From NCBI GenBank assembly GCA_009746045.1, contig RPFO01000050.1, positions 4,438,539-4,502,538 on the forward strand: a DNA stretch of 64,000 nt. Reading direction: 5' to 3'. Both the position numbers and the translations under genes were made by a program. Origin of the DNA: Mesostigma viride (lineage: Eukaryota; Streptophyta; Mesostigmatophyceae; Mesostigmatales; Mesostigmataceae). Below the pieces are notes generated by a model. The model ran no database searches and was not told the origin of the DNA. It worked only from the letters and a program-made list of their open reading frames with translations. How positions within the stretch are numbered: the first letter of the stretch is position 1; each line of letters starts with the position of its first letter. Shown here piece by piece: positions 20,701 through 30,945 of this stretch.

Positions 20701-23700
20701 CGTGACGCGTTTGGGTAGTGTTGGGGTTTGTGACGCGTTTGGGTTGTGTTGGGGTTTGTTATGCGTTTGGGTAGTGTTGGGGTTTGTGACGCGTTTGGGT
20801 AGTGTTGGGGTTCGCGACGCGTTTGGGTAGTGTTAGGGTTTGTTATGCGTTTGGGTAGTGTTAGGGTTTGTTATGCGTTTGGGTAGTGTTGGGGTTCGTG
20901 ACGTGTTTGGGTAGTGTTGGGGTTTGTGACGCGTTTGGGTTGTGTTGGGGTTTGTTATGCGTTTGGGTAGTGTTGGGGTTCGCGACGCGTTTGGGTTGTG
21001 TTGGGGTTTGTAATGCGTTTGGGCTTCGACAGGGAAAAGGGATGCACTGCGACCCGGCAGATGGCTGTGGTAGTGCAGGCAGTGGTTACAGGACGAGGGG
21101 CATGCGCGGCGCTTATCTCCCATTACTTATGTTGGGTGTCTTGTCGGCCCATGAAAACTGTAGCGTAGCGATGTTCCTTAAGTGTGGTACCCCATTATAG
21201 CACACATGCAACGCCCCGTCATAGCGATACCCCGCCACAGCAAAACCCATCATGGCCGCGCTGGATGGATGGTGGGCCGCACGGGTATAACAAGCGATGC
21301 GCTGCAATAGGGGGCTGGCATCCCATGGGCGTATCTGTGTGCATATTCATATTCATATTCATATTTGTATTTGTATTTGTATTTGTATTTGTATTTGTGT
21401 TTGTGTTTGTGTTTGTGTTTGTGTTTGTGTTTGTGTTTGTGTTTGTGTTTGTGTTTGTGTTTGTGTTTGTGTTTGTGTTTGTGTTTGTGTTTGTGTTTGT
21501 GTTTGTGTTTGTGTTTGTGTTTGTGTTTGTGTTTGTGTTTGTGTTTGTGTTTGTGTTTGTGTTTGTGTTTGTGTTTGTGTTTGTGTTTGTGTTTGTGTTT
21601 GTGTTTGTGTTTGTGTTTGTGTTTGTGTTTGTGTTTGTGTTTGTGTTTGTGTTTGTGTTTGTGTTTGTGTTTGTGTTTGTGTTTGTGTTTGTGTTTGTGT
21701 TTGTGTTTGTGTTTGTGTTTGTGTTTGTGTTTGTGTTTGTGTTTGTGTTTGTGTTTGTGTTTGTGTTTGTGTTTGTGTTTGTGTTTGTGTTTGTGTTTGT
21801 GTTTGTGTTTGTGTTTGTGTTTGTGTTTGTGTTTGTGTTTGTGTTTGTGTTTGTGTTTGTGTTTGTGTTTGTGTTTGTGTTTGTGTTTGTGTTTGTGTTT
21901 GTGTTTGTGTTTGTGTTTGTGTTTGTGTTTGTGTTGGTGTTGGTGTTGGTGTTGGTGTTGGTGTTGGTGTTGGTGTTGGTGTTGGTGTTGGTGTTGGTGT
22001 TGGTGTTTGTGTTTGTGTTTGTGTTTGTGTTTGTGTTTGTGTTTGTGTTTGTGTTTGTGTTTGTGTTTGTGTTTGTGTTTGTGTTTGTGTTTGTGTTTGT
22101 GTTTGTGTTTGTGTTTGTGTTTGTGTTTGTGTTTGTGTTTGTGTTTGTGTTTGTGTTTGTGTTTGTGTTTGTGTTTGTGTTTGTGTTTGTGTTTGTGTTT
22201 GTGTTTGTGTTTGTGTTTGTGTTTGTGTTTGTGTTTGTGTTTGTGTTTGTGTTTGTGTTTGTGTTTGTGTTTGTGTTTGTGTTTGTGTTTGTGTTTGTGT
22301 TTGTGTTTGTGTTTGTGTTTGTGTTTGTGTTTGTGTTTGTGTTTGTGTTTGTGTTTGTGTTTGTGTTTGTGTTTGTGTTTGTGTTTGTGTTTGTGTTTGT
22401 GTTTGTGTTTGTGTTTGTTGTGTTTGTGTTTGTGTTTGTGTTTGTGTTTGTGTTTGTGTTTGTGTTTGTGTTTGTGTTGTGTTTGTGTTTGTGTTTGTGT
22501 TTGTGTTTGTGTTTGTGTTTGTGTTTGTGTTTGTGTTGGTGTTGGTGTTGGTGTTGGTGTTGGTGTTGGTGTTGGTGTTGGTGTTGGTGTTGGTGTTGGT
22601 GTTGGTGTTGGTGTTGGTGTTGGTGTTGGTGTTGGTGTTGGTGTTGGTGTTGGTGTTGGTGTTGGTGTTGGTGTTGGTGTTGGTGTTGGTGTTGGTGTTG
22701 GTGTTGGTGTTGGTGTTGGTGTTTGTGTTTGTGTTTGTGTTTGTGTTTGTGTTTGTGTTTGTGTTTGTGTTTGTGTTTGTGTTTGTGTTTGTGTTTGTGT
22801 TTGTGTTGGTGTTGGTGTTGGTGTTGGTGTTGGTGTTGGTGTTGGTGTTGGTGTTGGTGTTGGTGTTGGTGTTGGTGTTGGTGTTGGTGTTGGTGTTGGT
22901 GTTGGTGTTGGTGTTGGTGTTGGTGTTGGTGTTGGTGTTGGTGTTGGTGTTGGTGTTGGTGTTGGTGTTGGTGTTGGTGTTGGTGTTGGTGTTGGTGTTG
23001 GTGTTGGTGTTGGTGTTGGTGTTGGTGTTGGTGTTGGTGTTTGTGTTTGTGTTGTGTTGGTGTTTGGTGTTGGTGTTGGTGTTGGTGTTGGTGTTGGTGT
23101 TGGTGTTGGTGTTGGTGTTGGTGTTGGTGTTGGTGTTGGTGTTGGTGTTGGTGTTGGTGTTGGTGTTGGTGTTGTGTTTGTGTTTGTGTTTGTGTTTGTG
23201 TTTGTGTTTGTGTTTGTGTTTGTGTTTGTGTTTGTGTTTGTGTTTGTGTTTGTGTTTGTGTTTGTGTTTGTGTTTGTGTTTGTGTTTGTGTTTGTGTTTG
23301 TGTTTGTGTTTGTGTTTGTGTTTGTGTTTGTGTTTGTGTTTGTGTTTGTGTTTGTGTTTGTGTTTGTGTTTGTGTTTGTGTTTGTGTTTGTGTTTGTGTT
23401 TGTGTTTGTGTTTGTGTTTGTGTTTGTGTTTGTGTTTGTGTTTGTGTTTGTGTTTGTGTTTGTGTTTGTGTTTGTGTTTGTGTTTGTGTTTGTGTTTGTG
23501 TTTGTGTTTGTGTTTGTGTTTGTGTTTGTGTTTGTGTTTGTGTTTGTGTTTGTGTTTGTGTTTGTGTTTGTGTTTGTGTTTGTGTTTGTGTTTGTGTTTG
23601 TGTTTGTGTTTGTGTTTGTGTGCGTGTTTGTGTGCGTGTGCGTGTGCGTGTGCGTGTGCGTGTGCGTGTGCGTGTGCGTGTGCGTGTGCGTGTGCGTGTG

Positions 23701-26559
23701 CGTGTGCGTGTGCGTGTGCGTGTGCGTGTGCGTGTGCGTGTGCGTGTGCGTGTGCGTGTGCGTGTGCGTGTGCGTGTGCGTGTGCGTGTGCGTGTGCGTG
23801 TGCGTGTGCGTGTGCGTGTGCGTGTGCGTGTGCGTGTGCGTGTGCGTGTGCGTGTGCGTGTGCGTGTGCGTGTGCGTGTGCGTGTGCGTGTGCGTGTGCG
23901 TGTGCGTGTGCGTGTGCGTGTGCGTGTGCGTGTGCGTGTGCGTGTGCGTGTGCGTGTGGGTGTGCGTGTGCGTGTGCGTGTGCGTGTGCGTGTGCGTGTG
24001 CGTGTGCGTGTGCGTGTGCGTGTGCGTGTGCGTGTGCGTGTGCGTGTGCGTGTGCGTGTGCGTGTGCGTGTGCGTGTGCGTGTGCGTGTGCGTGTGCGTG
24101 TGCGTGTGCGTGTGCGTGTGCGTGTGCGTGTGCGTGTGCGTGTGCGTGTGCGTGTGCGTGTGCGTGTGCGTGTGCGTGTGCGTGTGCGTGTGCGTGTGCG
24201 TGTGCGTGTGCGTGTGCGTGTGCGTGTGCGTGTGCGTGTGCGTGTGCGTGTGCGTGTGCGTGTATGTGTATGTGTATTCGCATTCGCATTCACGTTCGTA
24301 CTGGTATTCGTGTCCGTATTCGTATTCGTATTCATATTGGTATTTGTGTCCGTATTCGTATCCGTATTCGTGTCCGCATTCGTGTCTGTATTTGTATTCG
24401 TATCCATATTCATGTCCGTATTCATATTCTCATGTCCGTATTCATATCCGTATTCGTATCCGTATTCTTGTCCGTATCCGTATTCATATTGGTATTCGTG
24501 TCCGTATTCGTATCCCTATTCGTATCCGTATTCGTGTCCGCATTCGTGTCTGTATTTGTATTTGTATCCATATTCATGTCCGTATTCATATTTTCATGTC
24601 CGTATTCATATCCGTATTCGTATCCGTGTTCGTGTCCGTATCCGTATTCATATTCGTGTCTGGGCCACTTCTCCACCACCTCATGTTGGTATGGGACTTG
24701 AATGGAGGGGCTGCATCCCCGCGCGCGCGTTTCCCTCTAATGCTTCCCTTTTCTGGTCTCAATGATGGGGCTGAAGTGACATGGTGTTGCTCGTGAACAT
24801 GACCTGGCATGCAGCTCTGCTGTCCCCCGACCCCCCTTTCTCCCCCCTCCCCCCTTTTTTCCTACCCTCCCCATCTCCACCTATGTACTTAACTCCCTCA
24901 CTCTCGTTTTTCCATGTGTGCACCATCTACGCGCCCTGGATCTGATTTCTCATTGTTCGCGCGATCCTCATCGCTTCGTGGAATAATATTTCCATGCGTG
25001 CTCGTAACAAACTTGCCCACGCGCCCATGTGCAGGGACATTGTGGCCCACATCCGGTCGGCCTACCCCTACTGGGATGCCAAGGGGGGCCGCGACCACAT
25101 TTTTGTCTCCTCCTCCGACTTTGGCGCGTGTGGCACTCACAAGCAGCACGCCCACATGCGTCTAGGGTTTGACCCGGACCTCGCCAGCGCCATCTGGCTA
25201 CACCATTTTGGGCTCACCGTAGCCGACATGGAGGGCTACGACACGGGCCCCTGCCACATCCCTGGCCAGGACATCGTGATCCCCTCCAACAGCTTCCTCT
25301 ACCAAATGCACGAATATAATGACATCCACAAGCCATTCTTCAAAAAGTCGCCGCTGTTCGAGCGGGGAGGGGTGGTCCGACCCGCCTACTGGGCCGACCC
25401 GGCCCACACGACGGGCGAGGCCCCCCGCCGGCATCCCCCCTTTGACACGCTGCTCTTCTTCGCGGGTGCCTCAGGCCTGCCCAACTCGGGGCCCCACTCA
25501 AACACTGGCATTCAGTACAGCCACAACGTGCGCCAGCGCGTCTTTCAGCTATTTGAGGGCGCGCCGGGCGTAGAGCTGTCGCGCAGGCGCGTGCCGGACT
25601 ACGCGGGCGCGCTGGTGGGTGCCAAGTTCTGCCTCGCGCCGTCGGGCGCTGGCTTTGGCATCCGCACGATCGATGCGGTGATCATGGGGTGCGTCCCGGT
25701 AATCGTTCAGGACAACGTGGAGCAACCGTTCGAGGACTACTTGCCCTACGAGAGGTGAGGGGGGGGGCTATCTGCCGTATGGGAGGTGACGGGGGGGGGG
25801 ACACTATCTGCCCAATGAGAGGTAAAGGAGGGGGGACTACCTGCTTTACAAGAGGTGAGCGGGGGGGACTACCTCCCTGTCCTACGAGAGATGAGGGGGG
25901 GAACTACCTGCCCTACGAGAGGTGAGGGGGAGGACTGCCTGCACGACGAGAGGTGAGGGGGGGGGACTACCTGCTGGAGGTGAAGGGGGGCGCTTAGTAC
26001 CTGCTGTGTGAGAGGTGGGGGATGGTTGGACTAGCTTCTGCGCACATGGGGGATAACTCTGGAGCCTTCTGGGCCCTGCATTTCTCACATGTGATGACAA
26101 GTGGCCGCTGCACCGTGCTCTGCGCAGCGCAGGTTACTTCCTGGAAAAATGTCGGCGATACACTTTAACCTGCGCTGTTCCAACTGTCACTTCATCAATG
26201 TCCTGGACACAACCTGAAAGCCATTTCCTGTGGGAGTCTGACGGTCGGATGTGGCCATGTTTACCCCCCCCCCCCCCCCCTTGAAGTACAGGTTCTCGGT
26301 CAGACTCAACGAGAGCCAGATCCCCTTCATGCTCGACATCCTTCGAGGCATTGATGACGCCACCTATGCGCGCATGCAGCGTGAATTAGAGTGCTGCATG
26401 ACGCGATTTATCTGGCGGGGGATGGGGCCATCCACGCCGCTGCCCCCGGGACCGGACGCCTTTGCCACGGTTATGGAGATTCTGAGGAATAGGGTGGAAG
26501 GGAGGCCCAACCAGCGGCTGGCGTCGTGCTGCTACCTCGATGATAGCCCGCAACGTTGA
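17789..26559 (+). CDS. EGF-exostosin family glycosyltransferase, type II membrane protein (3 exons)
   Basis: Exons 17789-19140, 25035-25754 and 26292-26559; both introns are GT-AG in phase 2, giving 779 aa. I chose the ATG at 17,789 because in-frame sequence upstream has only a GTG. A signal anchor ('[16 protein letters not shown]', about 18-38) suggests a Golgi type II protein. Two EGF-like modules follow ('[13 protein letters not shown]', about 60-80, and '[14 protein letters not shown]', about 265-285). The exostosin domain starts at '[12 protein letters not shown]' and continues over exon 2 ('[16 protein letters not shown]', '[18 protein letters not shown]', '[10 protein letters not shown]', '[13 protein letters not shown]'). 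Family role: transfer of sugars to glycoproteins or wall glycans; donor and acceptor cannot be read from sequence. Intron 1 (5.9 kb) is nearly all tandem repeat. A TGTAA at 26,907 is a possible poly(A) signal. Confidence 0.92.
19129..19203 (+). repeat. Duplicated exon end, exostosin exon 1
   Basis: The exon-1 end GGGTACCACAG|GTGCAGGGGGAG is followed about 55 bp later by GGGCTACGACAG|GTGAAGGGGAG, a second donor-like copy. Confidence 0.65.
19290..21025 (+). repeat. 28-bp minisatellite, about 62 copies
   Basis: The unit begins GTGTTGGGGTTTGTGACGCG and ends TTTGGGTA. Variants differ at a few fixed positions (GTGA/GCGA/GTAA; GGGG/AGGG). It lies in intron 1 of the exostosin gene. The array is open in some frames because 28 is not a multiple of 3 and the unit lacks stops there; this is not coding evidence. 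Confidence 0.95.
21366..23620 (+). repeat. (TTTGTG)n hexamer array with (TTGGTG)n blocks
   Basis: About 2.25 kb of TTTGTG hexamers with blocks of TTGGTG at about 21,933-22,004, 22,535-22,720, 22,806-23,040 and 23,066-23,173, and a few 3-bp slips (22,418, 22,476, 23,050, 23,173). In intron 1 of the exostosin gene; the intron RNA would be almost pure U/G. Confidence 0.97.
23621..24263 (+). repeat. (TGCGTG)n array, strictly alternating pyrimidine-purine
   Basis: About 640 bp of TGCGTG with a single GGGTGT variant at about 23,957. Every base alternates pyrimidine-purine apart from that variant. Confidence 0.97.
24264..24660 (+). repeat. Degenerate (TATTCG/TCCGTA) hexamer array
   Basis: Irregular six-base units such as TATTCG, TGTCCG and TATCCG, with a longer internal duplication (about 24,300-24,430 resembles 24,480-24,610). 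It looks like the older, mutated end of the neighbouring array. Confidence 0.9.
25736..26020 (+). repeat. Exon-2 end repeated nine times across its donor
   Basis: The exon-2 end GACTACTTGCCCTACGAGAG plus GTGAGG is followed by eight degenerate copies about 32 bp apart (for example at 25,770, 25,803, 25,836, 25,868, 25,901, 25,932, 25,965, 25,996). Most keep an AG|GTRANG-like donor. G-runs separate the copies. Confidence 0.9.
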
Positions 26560-27040
26560 TGAGCTTTCCGCAATGAAAGCGGCTTTGTATAGTTTTCCAG
26601 CTGCCCTGGGTGGGGGGTCAAGGAGCATAGCACCCACGAAATTTTGAGCTTATAGTTTGCCGACGACGATTGGATGGGTTGAAATTCGTGGATGCTCCCA
26701 TTGATGTTGATGGCAGTATGCAGAGAAAGAAAAGTAAACGATTCAAATTGAGCTTACATTATTTTACTCCAAGCCATGCAAAGGACCAAAATCCTACCCT
26801 GTGTCCTAGGACTGGACTGCATGTGGGCCCTGGTAGCATAGAGTGCCACGCAATAAAGCTACTTGTGCTTTATTAATGTTGTGATGGAACTATGATGATC
26901 TACCTCTGTAAAACAATCTGGTGCTGGTGTTACTGGTGACGTGCATGCACGCCGAGGCTTTGCATCTCCTGCGTGGATTTGCTTGTGCACTGGTGAGGGA
27001 TCTGCCTGATGGCCTAATAATTAACGATGTATAGACCTAA
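26560..27040. other. 3' flank of exostosin gene
   Basis: Includes the probable 3' UTR and a TGTAA at 26,907-26,911. No further gene recognised. Confidence 0.5.
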
Positions 27041-27428
27041 GGGCCTTTCCACGTTTGCTGCCGTCCAGGCGCGAATTGGGAGGACTCGGATTGGTCCGGG
27101 CCGGATAATTAGGTACGTTCGAGGTTTAATTGGCGCGGTGAAATAGCGGCGAATTGATTGGGACCTCCTTTCCACAACCAGATCCGATCCGTACCGTCCT
27201 GGCGCTTTCCCTGCCGGTTTCAACAACTCGACCTACCTTTCTTGACCCTAATTCTGATCGGAACTGGCCGGAACGGCTTTTTTGCAGTTCCGGGAGTTCC
27301 ACCCCAGTTCGGGTCGAAATTAGAGGTCGCGACCTGATTGGACGGTCAATTGTGGAATCCTCTAGTTCCGAAACCGGCCGAGTTAGGACCCTCGCTGCCC
27401 GAAACTGAATGCAAATGTGGAAAGGGTC
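27041..27428. mobile_element. MITE-like inverted-repeat element
   Basis: Terminal inverted repeats CCTTTCCACGTTTGC (27,044-27,058) and GCAAATGTGGAAAGG (27,411-27,425), 14 of 15 matching. About 385 bp, no coding capacity. Flanks GACCTAAGG and GGGTCTAAATG are only partly alike, so the target-site duplication is unclear. Confidence 0.6.
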
Positions 27429-27434
27429 TAAATG

Positions 27435-27530
27435 TTTAATTAATATTAATTAATTAATTAATTAATTAATTAATTAATACTCTGTGACTCCCCAACGGGA
27501 GCACGAGTTAATTATAATGACACCATGTTT
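27435..27530 (+). mobile_element. LINE 3'-end fragment with (AATT)n
   Basis: An (AATT)n run at about 27,435-27,478, then the family's 3' stem-loop GTGaCTCCC-CAAC-GGGAG-CAC at 27,484-27,504, then TTAATTATAAT. No clear duplication; possibly two overlapping fragments. Confidence 0.55.
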
Positions 27531-27578
27531 ATATATTCACTGCTTGGACTAACATCAGTTATATATATCTCGGTTCTC

Positions 27579-27642
27579 CCCAAACCCCAACGGGAGCACG
27601 AGTCTAATTAATTAATTAATTAATTAATTAATTAATTAATTA
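27579..27642 (+). mobile_element. 64-bp LINE 3'-end insertion with 16-bp TSD
   Basis: Only the stem-loop core (CCCCAACGGGAG) and an (AATT)n tail, flanked by the 16-bp direct repeat ATATATCTCGGTTCTC at 27,563-27,578 and 27,643-27,658. Confidence 0.8.
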
Positions 27643-27881
27643 ATATATCTCGGTTCTCAATGTCTCTGGTTGTCTCCTTGATATATCTTGCTTCTCAATG
27701 TCCAGAGAATCTGAATCTGGATACCATGGACATGGCCTACACCTGTGCGTCAGAAGCTGACCCCAAAGCTAGGGGTGGGGTTGCCCTCATGCATGGATCG
27801 AACATGGGCACCACCACCATGCCGGCCAATTTTTCCCACTTCAACACCACAGACATATCCACATAGCATCATACCTTGCAG

Positions 27882-28210
27882 TTTGAACACCGCATCCACT
27901 CCCTCTCCCTTCTTTGGACTGCCATGCAGAACAAGAAGAGGTGGCAGAAGATTGTCCAGCCTCACACGCCAGCCCCTGTGGGCAAGCCACCCCCCCCCAA
28001 GAGGAAGGGGCGTTTTGCTGAGTGGCGTAGTTAGGATTTTCTAGACTAGATAGCTTAGAGTTAGGTAAGGTCGATTACGCGGCTTCTCCCACCTCCACCC
28101 ACCCAACATGGAATATGTGCTACATGACCTCCCAACGGAGGCGCATGTTATAATTAATTAATTAATAGACACGTGACCGCGCATGTTATAATTTAATTTC
28201 ATTTCATTTA
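27882..28210 (+). mobile_element. 5'-truncated LINE with 14-bp TSD
   Basis: Flanked by ATCATACCTYGCAG (13 of 14 identical) at 27,868-27,881 and 28,211-28,224. The body encodes the last ~50 residues of ORF2 ('FEHRIHSLSLLWTAMQNK', 'HTPAPVGKPPPPKRKGRF'), matching the C-terminus of the ORF2 remnant that ends at 29,225. A 3' UTR, the stem-loop at 28,122-28,148 and (AATT)n/(ATTTC)n tail sequence follow. Confidence 0.85.
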
Positions 28211-28485
28211 ATCATACCTCGCAGATTATACACACCGGAGAAGGTAGCGCTGCGATTCAGACATCGTTCAGAGCAACATACGGAGTCAATGCACCCGCCA
28301 TTTTACCCCCGCAGTGCGCCACTTCAGCCTTAGTGCACCCATGCAGTATATATGCCAGACTCTCTGGACAGAGATTAGCAGTGTCGCTCGCAGCTGTGGC
28401 TTGCTTCCGCCCTTCGGGCTTGATGGAAGACGGGAGTCTCTGCCCCCTTCTCATTGTGCAACAAACAAAGATGGAAAAGCCCTAT

Positions 28486-28702
28486 TAATTAATTAATTAC
28501 GAACATAACTCCGTTGGGAGTATATGTAGCACATAGCCCTGAGAAGGGGCATATGAGCCTATAATACATTCTAAGCTACTTCCTGCAAGGGTGGGAATGT
28601 AAACAACACTTGCTCTAGGTGCACCAGGGCACCCGCACCCTCATGGTCTATCACGCTATGCCCGGGTAAGGGGGGAGCATGCCTGTGAGGGGGAAGATCA
28701 TC
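28486..28702 (-). mobile_element. 5'-truncated LINE, minus strand, 15-bp TSD
   Basis: A 15-bp direct repeat ATGGAAAAGCCCTAT at 28,471-28,485 and 28,703-28,717 encloses a 217-bp copy. It has an (AATT)n tail at its left end and the 3' stem-loop at 28,503-28,527, whose arms have changed together relative to other copies. Confidence 0.8.
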
Positions 28703-28973
28703 ATGGAAAAGCCCTATCTTCTTGTATTATTGTCCTCCGCAACTCCCCCACAGGAGCGCGTGGCTATTTAGCTGATGCAGAATTTGATAAATCTGGGCAA
28801 AGTCGCCCAGTTAAAATATGAGTGCATAATAACACTAAGGCAAGCGCTCTCACATCTGCTCTCTCACACACTACTGTACTGCTTGTCTTTTGTTACTGGA
28901 CTCGTGCCTCAGCGGCTGTCTCTCTGTTACTGTGCACACGCCCGCTGAGTTACGACGGCTTATGGCTCCCACT

Positions 28974-29075
28974 TTGCTCAGTAGAATAGGTAGGGTTTTC
29001 TAGCTAGATAGAGAGTTAGATTAGCTTAGAGTTAGATTAGTTCGGTTTCGCGGCTTTGTCCCCCCCTCCATCCAG
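28974..29075 (+). mobile_element. LINE 3' UTR, left half, split by the 11-kb DNA element
   Basis: GTAGGGTTTTCTAGC... to ...CTCCATCCAG matches the 3' UTR of the other LINE copies (for example 28,033-28,110). It is preceded by ATGGCTCCCACT (28,962-28,973). Its continuation, including stem-loop and tail, lies at 43,234-43,303 and is followed by the same ATGGCTCCCACT (43,304-43,315). Confidence 0.8.
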
Positions 29076-29224
29076 AGGGGATTCATAAAAAAAAAAAATT
29101 AAATTAAATTATAACATGCCTCCGTGGGGAGGTCATGTAGCACATATTCCATGATGGATGGGGTGGAGGGAGCCGCGTAATCGAACTATACTAACGCTAG
29201 GCTATCTAGAAAATCCTAACTACA

Positions 29225-30472
29225 CTACTCATCAAAACGCCTCCTCCGCTTGGGGGGAGGTGGCTTGCCCACAGGGTCGGGCGTGTGCGCCTTGACAATC
29301 TTCTTCCACCGCGTCTTGTCCTGCATGACAGTCCAAAGACGGGAGAGAGAGTGTATGCGGTGCTCAAACTGGGCTGGGACCACTAGGTCGTCCAGCAACA
29401 TCTGAACGTAGTTGGTGACAGGTTTCCCTACCCTTTTGGGGATGTCCGCGGGGCCAGGCCAGGTCAGAATATGCCGCCCTGGCTGGCCAAGCCGCTGGGG
29501 GCCGGCCAGACCAAGGGTGGTGTCGACCTGGCTAGTGCGGGCAAGGTGTCCTACAAATGCTATCCTACGCTGCCTAATCTCGTCCGAAACACGAGGCATG
29601 CCATGATACAAAGACTCTGATGACGGACGCTCGGAAAAACCTACGTTAAGGACCTGCCGGAGCATCCTGTAAACTGTGCCGTCGAGCCGAGCTGCCAGTT
29701 TGGGTGGGAGGGTCCACGCCTCGGCGCCATACGTGAGCACCGTGAGGACGAGGACCTTGAAGAGCATGCGTTTGCGGTGCCCGTCCAGGCCCTTCGAGCG
29801 CCAGTAAGGTGTGAGCGAACGGAGCTTGGCCCAGGCGAGGGCGATGCGGGTGTCCACATCGTCGTCGGTGTCAGGAAGCCAGCTCCCCAACAGCTTGAAG
29901 CGGTCGCGGAACGGGACCTCCGTCCCGTCGAGCAGGCGCGGCAGCGGTGGTTTACTGGAGGCCCCTATCACCATCGCCTCCGTCTTGACACTAATCTCCA
30001 ACCCCACCGCCCGCGCCTCCAGGCCCAGGCAGTCCAGCCAGGTCTGAATGTGCTCGGGGCTCTCGATGAGGGTGGTATCATCCGCATAAATCAGGTCGGC
30101 AAGGCGGTAACCAGGTCTAACCCCGCCGTGCTCTTTCACGTTAAGGATGTCCAAGCCTGGCTCGAACCCCTTAAGAGCAGTAAAGCGCGCACGTGCCCGG
30201 CGCATGACGTGGTCCACGACAATAATGAACAGGTATGGGGACAGGACACAACCTTGCCACACCCCGTGGTGAAGGGGGAATGGTGGAGTGGTGCCCTCCG
30301 CAGTCCGCACTACTGCCTGTGAGCCCTCATACAGTCGGCGAATGGCAGCAAATATAGATACACGATGCTCGATGCAAAATGCGACTAGCTCCTCGATCCG
30401 ACAGCTATGGTCGTCATCTAGCAATGTGCGGGTGTTAAAAGTGGCAAGGGCCAAGGATGCCTGCTGGCCCAC
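29225..30472 (-). pseudogene. LINE ORF2 with in-frame deletion joining endonuclease start to RT
   Basis: Open for 415 codons, but an internal deletion removes most of two domains. The N-terminus reads as the start of an APE-type endonuclease ('LALATFNTRTLLDDDHSCRI', 'LVAFCIEHRVSIFA') and then jumps to the middle of the reverse transcriptase ('RRLYEGSQAVVRTAEG', 'GVWQGCVLSPYLFIIVVD', 'YADD' at 30,077-30,088). Thumb-like and C-terminal parts follow, ending in a basic tail 'PPPPKRRRRFDE'. The endonuclease catalytic residues and RT motif A are missing, so the product cannot retrotranspose by itself. The frame has no clear ATG at its left end; a different frame (30,774-30,418, 'MPRPNRRVKAMVVPVFRA') overlaps it and may be the original ORF2 start. 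Confidence 0.85.
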
Positions 30473-30945
30473 CAGGGGAGGACGACGATGGATGATGGGG
30501 GTGGATGCGGCGGGGGGTGGAGGTGGGGATGAAACGGAGGGGGAAGGGAAGCGGTAGAAATAGTGCTTTTCATCGCATTTATTTTGTCCTGCAAGCGTAG
30601 GATGCGAGCCTGCCGCTTGCTCGGGGTATTCGGGGTTGGGGCTGATTGCACAACGCCGAGGCGTAGGTAATCTAGCAAACGTTGGGTTTTACGAATCTGA
30701 CATTTGACAGATGAGGTTGTGGCCCGAAATACCGGCACCACCATGGCTTTCACCCGACGGTTAGGTCGAGGCATGGTAGTGGAACGGGACTGTTTAGAGG
30801 CTGTCCCCGAAGCCTGTTAGCCGCGAGCCGACGAGGAAGGTTGTCTACCTACTGTCTACCAACAGAGGCAGCACCCTTCTGGCTAGACACCTGACGAGAC
30901 TCCGCTCCGGGGGTGTTAATCGGAACACCTTTGATCCTCTGCCCA

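Noticed and set aside
19290-21025. CRISPR-like or telomere-like array
   Set aside because: 28-bp units follow one another without unique spacers, so not CRISPR. Short TTAGGG/TTTGGG-like strings occur within a longer unit and do not form a telomeric tract.
21184-24796. Very long open frames (about 970-1,190 codons) on both strands
   Set aside because: They cross hexamer arrays; a 6-bp repeat without stops is open in many frames. The products are dipeptide repeats and the region is intron 1 of the exostosin gene.
29225-30472. Functional LINE ORF2
   Set aside because: The frame is open, but the endonuclease core and RT motif A are absent.
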